Shown: one piece after another, positions 14,541-18,980 of the stretch
Layout: every line of letters starts with the position of its first letter
Numbering within the stretch: the first letter of the stretch is position 1
From: Bacillota bacterium
GTDB taxonomy: Bacteria > Bacillota > Clostridia > Christensenellales > UMGS416
Assembly (NCBI GenBank): GCA_023410875.1
Contig: JAEYPH010000006.1
Span: forward strand, 1 to 18,980
DNA: 18,980 nucleotides
Reading direction: 5' to 3'
The notes under the pieces: model-generated
Databases searched by the model: none
The model's input: only the letters and a program-made list of their open reading frames with translations
Told to the model about the DNA's origin: nothing
Position numbers and translations under genes: made by a program

Positions 14541-15068
14541 TTGGATTTTCTTCACTACATCTTGCAATTGGCAGCGGATGCTGTAATCGCTGGTGGTATA
14601 AGCTTGGTATTTGCTCACATTACAAAAAGCAACCGTAAGGCGCTCGCTGAAACCCTTGAGAAAGAGCACGTTGTTGTTCATCTGCCACAAGCTTATAGAT
14701 GGATCGGGGTAATCTGCTCGCTTCTTTTCGTCTTGTCCTTACTTCTTATGATTGCCTTCCCAAACGATACTGCCGAAATATGGGTCGGTATTGTGTTTGG
14801 TATATTTATAATTATGGGTGTATGTCTTTTTTGGGCGGCGAGCATTTGGAGAATTCACATTTATAGGAATGATGATTTTTTAATATATATTTCGTCGTTT
14901 GGTGGAAGGCATCACGTAAAATATAAGGATATCGATTGCTATAAAAATGGAGCGAGTTGCATCAGGCTAAGAGCAAACGGGAAGATGTTTTTTGTTGACA
15001 GCAAGGCAACAAATGTGGAGGCCTTGCTGGAAATGCTAAAAAGGAATTGCATAGAAGAAGCTAAATAA
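14541..15068 (+). CDS. Membrane protein with C-terminal PH-like domain, function unknown
   Basis: About 175 residues. I place the start at TTG (14541) because GAGGAG lies eight bases upstream (14527-14532); the longer in-frame ATG at 14463 would begin inside the fusA terminator. There are two clear membrane helices (about 53-73 and 80-101), a likely N-terminal hydrophobic helix (about 4-26), then a soluble C-terminal part (RIHIYRNDDFLIYISSFGG...VKYKDIDCYKNGASCIRLRANGKMFFVD) that reads like a small bacterial PH-type beta domain. Such two-helix plus PH-like proteins are common and uncharacterised in clostridia (it resembles the DUF6560 group, low certainty). Base composition is clearly AT-richer than fusA, suggesting acquisition. 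Confidence 0.7.
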   Translation: MDFLHYILQLAADAVIAGGISLVFAHITKSNRKALAETLEKEHVVVHLPQAYRWIGVICSLLFVLSLLLMIAFPNDTAEIWVGIVFGIFIIMGVCLFWAASIWRIHIYRNDDFLIYISSFGGRHHVKYKDIDCYKNGASCIRLRANGKMFFVDSKATNVEALLEMLKRNCIEEAK

Positions 15069-15165
15069 CTGCATCAGCTTCCGTGTCAGCGTTGTTGAAT
15101 AGTGGAATGAGCATACAGTCCAACATGAGAGGAAGAAGGAAAAAAGCAACATTTAACACAAGCGT

Positions 15166-15181
15166 GCAGCCAAAAGGCTGC
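15166..15181 (+). terminator. Weak candidate terminator before the SDR gene
   Basis: GCAGCC (15166-15171) and GGCTGC (15176-15181) pair around AAAA, followed by CTCATCTTTA, a poor T-run. It may end transcription of the upstream membrane-protein gene. Confidence 0.4.
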
Positions 15182-15208
15182 CTCATCTTTATAGATTGAT
15201 TTATAATG

Positions 15209-15214
15209 TATAAT
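15209..15214 (+). promoter_or_regulatory. Candidate -10 for the SDR gene
   Basis: TATAAT occurs here and again at 15202-15207, within an AT-rich stretch 26-38 bases before the SDR start, but no convincing -35 is found at 17 bp from either. Confidence 0.4.
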
Positions 15215-15239
15215 GGAATTGGTGTGAGGGGGGACGGCC

Positions 15240-16007
15240 ATGAGCACGCTCTTTATAACCGGCGGCAACCGGGGCATCGGCTTTTACATGGTCAAGCAGT
15301 GGCTGGAGGACGGCAATGCCGCCGCTGTGCTGGACTTGGACTGTGGCAACCTGCAGCCGCTGCGGCAGCAGTTCCCGGGCAAGCTGCTGTGCTTCGCCGG
15401 CGACGTAACCGACGCGCAGGCCGTGGCCGACGCCGTGGCGCAGACGCGAGCAATGCTTGGGCCCATTGACACGGCCGTGCACAACGCGTGCCTGTGCCTC
15501 TTTGAGCCGCTGGAGGCGCTGACGCCGCAGGATTACCGCCGGGTCATGGAAGTGAACTTGCTGGGCGCGGTGCACCTGGCCCAGGCGGTGCTGCCGGGCA
15601 TGAAGGAGCGCGGCGCGGGCCGTCTGTGCCTGACCAGCTCCGGCGTGGGTGTCATGGGCTTCTCCCGCATCAGCGCCTATGCCGCCAGCAAGGGCGCTCT
15701 GGAGGCTCTGGCCAAGTGCTTGCGGCTGGAGTGCCGGCCCTTCGGCGTGACGGTGCACCTGCTGCACCCGCCTCTGACGGACACGGAATCCTCCTCGCCG
15801 CTGCCGGTGCCCAAGGAGTTCAAGGCCTCTGCCGAAAAGGTGGGCCGGGGCCTGGGCCGCCGCCTGGGGCAACGCCGCTTCGTGATCACGTCCAGCGCCG
15901 GCGACGCCTTCAGCGTACGCATGAGCTATTTGTTCCCGCTGCAGATGGGTGCGCTGCTGGACAAGATGACCGGCAGGGCGGCGGCTGGGACGTCGCGGCC
16001 GGTGTAA
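15240..16007 (+). CDS. Classical short-chain dehydrogenase/reductase (SDR)
   Basis: A 255-residue cytoplasmic NAD(P)-dependent oxidoreductase of unknown substrate. Cofactor motif TGGNRGIG is at residues 7-14, Asp32 or Asp34 after beta-2 suggests NAD(H), and AGDVTD is at 53-58. The usual NNAG is altered to HNAC (81-84). The catalytic tetrad is intact: Asn106, Ser134, Tyr147 and Lys151 (YAASK). The C-terminal part (PPLTDTESS...) is the flexible substrate-loop region. The ATG at 15240 follows a G-rich ribosome site (GAGGGGGG). GC content returns to the high level of rpoB and fusA, unlike its AT-rich neighbours on both sides. It appears to be a single-gene unit; the last 36 bases take part in an 8-bp inverted repeat with the following spacer. 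Confidence 0.85.
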   Translation: MSTLFITGGNRGIGFYMVKQWLEDGNAAAVLDLDCGNLQPLRQQFPGKLLCFAGDVTDAQAVADAVAQTRAMLGPIDTAVHNACLCLFEPLEALTPQDYRRVMEVNLLGAVHLAQAVLPGMKERGAGRLCLTSSGVGVMGFSRISAYAASKGALEALAKCLRLECRPFGVTVHLLHPPLTDTESSSPLPVPKEFKASAEKVGRGLGRRLGQRRFVITSSAGDAFSVRMSYLFPLQMGALLDKMTGRAAAGTSRPV

Positions 16008-16020
16008 CCGCGGCCCTGCC
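15972..16020 (+). repeat. Inverted repeat across the end of the SDR gene
   Basis: GGCAGGGC (15972-15979) is the exact complement of GCCCTGCC (16013-16020), and GGCGG/CCGC can extend the stem inward. No T-run follows, so it is a doubtful terminator; it might stabilise the 3' end. Confidence 0.35.
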
Positions 16021-16065
16021 AGATCGCTTTGTTATAACATAATGAGAAAGTGGTTGGGTCTTTAT

Positions 16066-16797
16066 ATGATGAATGATATTTTTTCTGTTGAAGATGTGTT
16101 TTCAATGCTTGATTCTTTTTTTGATAATCCAGCGGAACATTGGGATGGTTTTTATTCGGAAGGAAGGGCAAATGGTATTCCGATACCCTTTTTTGTGGAC
16201 GCTCCCGATGAAAACCTAGTTGAGTACTTCGGTAAAGGAATCCTTACTTCCGGCAGGGCGCTTGAGTTGGGCTGCGGACCAGGCCGCAACGCCACCTTTC
16301 TGACTGAGAAGGGGTACTCGGTTGATGCCGTGGATATATCCCAGGAAGCCATCGCCTGGGCAAGGCAGAGAGCTCGGGCAAAGAACCTGAATATCAACTT
16401 TATCTGCGACTCAATCTTCAACGTTGCCATTGAGCCGTCGAGCTATGATCTCGTGTACGACAGCGGATGCCTTCATCACTTTCCGCCCCATCGCAGAATC
16501 ACCTATGTCGAACTGCTCAAGAAAGCATTGAAACCCAATGGGTTCTTTGCGCTGACGTGTTTCGTTCCCGGCAGAGCAGATGAAACCGGCGGCGAAAATA
16601 TTACCGACCGAGAGCTCTACGAACGGCGCAATATGAGGGGCGGCATTGGATATACGGAAGAAAAACTGGTAAAGATTTTCGCAGGCGATTTTGATATCGT
16701 GGAATTCAGAAGAATGAAGGATGTTGCCCAATCCACCGGATTGTTTGGCAAGTCCTTTTTATGGGCGGCTATCTTCAGGAGAAAGCAGATTGCTTGA
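16066..16797 (+). CDS. Class I SAM-dependent methyltransferase
   Basis: About 243 residues with a complete Rossmann methyltransferase core. Motif I ALELGCGPGRNATFL lies about 65-79 residues from the start, the acidic ribose-binding residue is in VDAVDIS, and the post-motif II stretch is YDLVYDSGCLHHFPPHRR. The region KPNGFFALTCFVPG is beta-5. Target unknown; the fold is shared by small-molecule and tellurite/thiol methyltransferases. Start uncertain: ATG at 16066 or 16069 fits the family-like MNDIFSVEDVF start, while an in-frame ATG at 16042 lacks a ribosome site too. TATAAC at 16033-16038 could be its -10. The 5' third is AT-rich relative to the SDR gene, suggesting a separate origin. It is not obviously cotranscribed with the DUF4160 gene, which lies 107 bases further on and has its own likely promoter. 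Confidence 0.82.
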   Translation: MMNDIFSVEDVFSMLDSFFDNPAEHWDGFYSEGRANGIPIPFFVDAPDENLVEYFGKGILTSGRALELGCGPGRNATFLTEKGYSVDAVDISQEAIAWARQRARAKNLNINFICDSIFNVAIEPSSYDLVYDSGCLHHFPPHRRITYVELLKKALKPNGFFALTCFVPGRADETGGENITDRELYERRNMRGGIGYTEEKLVKIFAGDFDIVEFRRMKDVAQSTGLFGKSFLWAAIFRRKQIA

Positions 16798-16849
16798 GTG
16801 TATCGCTCCATAGAGCGGTGGCGGCTATCAACGCTCCCTAGCGAGGCAT

Positions 16850-16878
16850 TTGCTTCAGGAAAGTGTTTGTGGTACATT
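16850..16878 (+). promoter_or_regulatory. Candidate promoter of the DUF4160-DUF2442 pair
   Basis: TTGCTT (16850-16855) and TACATT (16873-16878) are 17 bp apart, about 27 bases upstream of the DUF4160 start. Confidence 0.5.
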
Positions 16879-16904
16879 CATGACAAGTCAAGGAGGCGTG
16901 TATT

Positions 16905-17171
16905 ATGCCGGTATTGTCGATGTTCTATGGGATCATCGTGCGTATGTATCGTGAAATCGGGGAACGACATCATGTGCCGCACTTTCATGCCGCCTACGCA
17001 GAGCATTCCATCGTAATCGGCTTGGATGGCGCTACATTGGAAGGATTGCTCCCGGTTAAGCAGTATCGTCTGCTCATGGCCTGGTACGAGTTGCATCAAG
17101 AAGAGCTTTCGGCCAACTGGGAGCTCCTGTCAACCAACGGCGAGTATTTCAAGATCAAGCCCCTTGATTAG
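16905..17171 (+). CDS. DUF4160 domain protein
   Basis: An 88-residue protein spanning the DUF4160 family. The start MPVLSMFYGIIVRMY and the histidine cluster HHVPHFHAAYAEH (about 22-34) are the family hallmarks; the conserved histidines could bind a metal or act in catalysis, but no function is established. The start at 16905 has a perfect AAGGAGG at 16890-16896. The stop overlaps the ribosome site of the DUF2442 gene (10-base gap to its ATG), so the two are translated together. DUF4160 and DUF2442 genes are often neighbours in bacterial genomes, and a toxin-antitoxin-like role has been supposed on that basis; nothing here proves it. Confidence 0.85.
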   Translation: MPVLSMFYGIIVRMYREIGERHHVPHFHAAYAEHSIVIGLDGATLEGLLPVKQYRLLMAWYELHQEELSANWELLSTNGEYFKIKPLD

Positions 17172-17181
17172 GAGGGATCGC

Positions 17182-17418
17182 ATGCCACGTATTATAGAGG
17201 TCCTGGCAATGGATGGCTATGAACTGCTTCTGGCCTATAACAACAACGAAAAACGCATTCTCGATATGAAACCCTTTTTGGCAGACCCTTTTTGGGCGTC
17301 GATCGCTGCGGAACCATTGTTCCGCACGGCTAAGGCTGACGGCATGGGGATATCATGGAGCAACGGGGTGGACTTGTCCCCCGAGGATGCCTATTCGTTC
17401 TCGAAGCCTTGTTCATAG
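17182..17418 (+). CDS. DUF2442 domain protein
   Basis: A 78-residue DUF2442 protein: MPRIIEVLAMDGYELLLAYNNNEKRILDMKPFL, then FRTAKADGMGISWSNGVDLSPEDAY, the usual family ending. The start at 17182 is set by GGAGGG (17171-17176), which overlaps the DUF4160 stop codon, and by the family N-terminus; an open frame continues upstream but overlaps DUF4160 and is not coding. In other genomes DUF2442 is sometimes fused to a DNA-binding domain, which makes it the more antitoxin-like member of the pair, but here only the DUF2442 domain is present. It converges with the MFS gene, with 15 bases between them and no clear terminator. Confidence 0.85.
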   Translation: MPRIIEVLAMDGYELLLAYNNNEKRILDMKPFLADPFWASIAAEPLFRTAKADGMGISWSNGVDLSPEDAYSFSKPCS

Positions 17419-17433
17419 ACTTATTGTCAGAGT

Positions 17434-18660
17434 TTACAGCTCCTTATGCTGTTCGGACGAAGAAAGGACCGTTTTGCGCCTCATAACCGCCAGTGCCACG
17501 GCGAAGGCCACCGTGGCCACCGCCGCCAGCGCAGCTGCTCCGGCATACAGCGGCTGCACGCCCCAGGCGTCTATGATGATGCCGCCCAACCGGTTGCCCA
17601 CGAAGCCGCCTACGCCCATATACAGTGACGCGGCCACGGTGAGCGCAGTGGTGCGCCGGCGTTCCGGCGCAATGCGGCTGATGTAGTGCACGCTGGTCGG
17701 CATAAAGATGCCAAAGGAGATGGAGTTGGTCAGCTGCGCCATGATCAGCGCCGTGACCGAATGGGCGGACAGGAAGAACACGAAGATGCGCACGGCGAAA
17801 AAGCCCATGGCGAACACCAGCAGCGTGGTGTCCTGGAAGCGGCGCAGCAGCCGGCTGGACAGGAACATGATCGGGATTTCACTTAAGGCCATCAGGCTCA
17901 GGCCCCAGCCCAGCTGTTCCGTGGTGCCGCCGGCGCTCTGTAGGAGCACCGGGTAGAACGTCATGGCGGCGGCCTGGCCGAAATACAGCAGCATCGTGAA
18001 TCCCACAAAGCACAAATACGCGGCGTTGCGGTGCAGCGGCTGCTCCGCCGCCGGCGGGGGCGTCAGGGTGGTCGCGGTAGCGGCGGGCGTGGCCTGTGCC
18101 GCGGGCTCCCGCACCAGCAGGATCAGCGCTGCCGCGGCACACTCGGCCACCAGTAAAAATGGATACAGCTTGTCGGTGCCATATTTCTGAAACAACCAGC
18201 CGCACAGCAACGAGCCCAGCGCGTAGGTTAGCGATCCGGTGCCGCGAAGCAGGCCGTAATTGATGGGCAGCCCGCGGCTCTTCATGCGCATTGTCCAGCC
18301 ATCCAGCACGCCGGACTGGCTGAATACGGTCATGTTGAGCGCGATCAGCAGCGGCAGCAGGAATGCGCCGCCCACGACGCTGGGCACCAACTGAGCCAAC
18401 AGGCTGCCGGCCACGAGATTCGCAAAAAGCAGCCATCGGGCGCTCTTGAGGCGGTCACACAGGGTGCCCCACAGCACTGGACCCAGTATACCCACGATGC
18501 TCAATGTGGACATGATTTGTCCGATGGCAATTTCGTTCAAGCCCTGGTCTCGCAGATAGGGCACGAAAAAGCCGAATTGGGCGCTCATGCCGATCCACAG
18601 AAAGCCGTAGACGCCTGTGAGGGCAATGGTGTTTCTCTGGTGGGACTCATGGGTCTTCAT
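17434..18660 (-). CDS. Major facilitator superfamily transporter (MFS_1-like)
   Basis: About 408 residues with 12 hydrophobic segments in two halves of six, separated by a hydrophilic Pro/Ala/Thr-rich linker (EPAAQATPAATATTLTPPPA, near the middle). The first half has GQIMSTLSIVGILGPVLWGTLCDR, the loop 2-3 signature of the MFS, and the protein resembles the LacY/nucleoside-symporter-like MFS_1-like group. Substrate unknown. I choose the ATG at 18660 because GGGGAG lies 10 bases upstream; an in-frame ATG at 18696 (12 residues longer) has no ribosome site. The promoter at 18712-18740 fits either start. It is transcribed toward the DUF2442 gene. The GC-rich composition matches the core genes rather than the AT-rich accessory genes. 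Confidence 0.85.
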   Translation of the reverse strand: MKTHESHQRNTIALTGVYGFLWIGMSAQFGFFVPYLRDQGLNEIAIGQIMSTLSIVGILGPVLWGTLCDRLKSARWLLFANLVAGSLLAQLVPSVVGGAFLLPLLIALNMTVFSQSGVLDGWTMRMKSRGLPINYGLLRGTGSLTYALGSLLCGWLFQKYGTDKLYPFLLVAECAAAALILLVREPAAQATPAATATTLTPPPAAEQPLHRNAAYLCFVGFTMLLYFGQAAAMTFYPVLLQSAGGTTEQLGWGLSLMALSEIPIMFLSSRLLRRFQDTTLLVFAMGFFAVRIFVFFLSAHSVTALIMAQLTNSISFGIFMPTSVHYISRIAPERRRTTALTVAASLYMGVGGFVGNRLGGIIIDAWGVQPLYAGAAALAAVATVAFAVALAVMRRKTVLSSSEQHKEL

Positions 18661-18711
18661 ATGCGGCATTCTCCCCGTGCGCAACAGTGCATTCATTGGC
18701 GTATGGACTCT

Positions 18712-18740
18712 ATGATAACGTTTTCATCCGCGAAGTTCAA
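18712..18740 (-). promoter_or_regulatory. Promoter of the MFS transporter gene
   Basis: On the minus strand TTGAAC (18735-18740) and TATCAT (18712-18717) are separated by 17 bp, upstream of the MFS start. Confidence 0.6.
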
Positions 18741-18980
18741 TCTTATGCATTAAAAGAGGTCATTTACCAAGGATTTCTTTGCGAAATTCCGTAAATTCCC
18801 AAAGTAAGTACCACAGTAGGAAGGCAGTAGAGTTTACCTTGAAAAACGACCGGAACTCAATATGAGAAACGATAAATAATGAAGCAAAAATGCAATACAG
18901 ATTGTCTGTGTTATGGCAGGAGGGTATCTTAAACAAGCCTTGAAATAGGACGTTTCAAAGTAAATTCCATATTCTGGGAA
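18741..18980. other. AT-rich right end without a recognisable gene
   Basis: No credible gene lies here. On the minus strand a frame is open from the window edge to a stop at 18834-18836 (48 codons); it could be the tail of a gene beyond the edge, but I do not recognise it. The stretch is AT-richer than the MFS gene and shows no repeat or terminator I can support. Confidence 0.4.

Noticed and set aside
18834..18980. Minus-strand 48-codon frame at the window edge as a partial gene
   Set aside because: No recognisable motif and too short to support without the sequence beyond the edge.

Overview
The window is a high-GC, Clostridia-type (Bacillota) chromosome segment built around a split transcription/translation gene cluster. 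The protein starts, the strong Shine-Dalgarno sites and TTGACA/TATAAT-type promoters, the acidic tails on both large RNA polymerase subunits, and the order rpoB-rpoC ... L7Ae-rpsL-rpsG-fusA all fit a GC-rich anaerobic clostridium. I cannot name a genus from the sequence alone.

Layout. 1-264 holds no convincing gene but is packed with GC-rich hairpins. 265-1212 (minus) is an extended SDR sugar-nucleotide epimerase/dehydratase, divergent from rpoB. 1213-1628 is a bidirectional promoter region: one near-consensus promoter for the epimerase, and two or three promoters plus a possible attenuator facing rpoB. 1629-9299 is rpoBC (beta and beta'), ending at a bidirectional terminator. 9393-10272 (minus) is an sdpR-sdpI-like autorepressor/immunity pair with two inverted operator copies around its promoter. 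10493-14430 (plus) is the rest of the cluster: an L7Ae-like protein with its own consensus promoter, then S12, S7 and EF-G, closed by a strong terminator; no tuf follows. The L7Ae-rpsL and rpsG-fusA spacers carry related structured repeats. 14431-18980 is accessory and of mixed composition: an AT-rich membrane protein with a PH-like tail, a classical SDR, a SAM methyltransferase, a DUF4160-DUF2442 pair, and a convergent MFS transporter.

How the genes fit together. RpoB and RpoC form the RNA polymerase catalytic core; S12, S7 and EF-G are the str-operon translation machinery. In relatives these genes usually form one run headed by rplJL. Here rpoB is preceded by a divergent epimerase, and the sdpRI pair sits in opposite orientation between rpoC and L7Ae.

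Most notable: (1) RpoB has His and Asn at the E. coli 513 and 526 rifampicin-contact positions, and S12 has Arg at the E. coli 88 position, so natural rifampicin and streptomycin insensitivity are predicted; (2) a covarying three-hairpin repeat occurs in two spacers of the str cluster, one copy flanked by a 40-bp direct repeat; (3) the SdpR operator pair; (4) an eight-residue tyrosine repeat in the RpoC tail.
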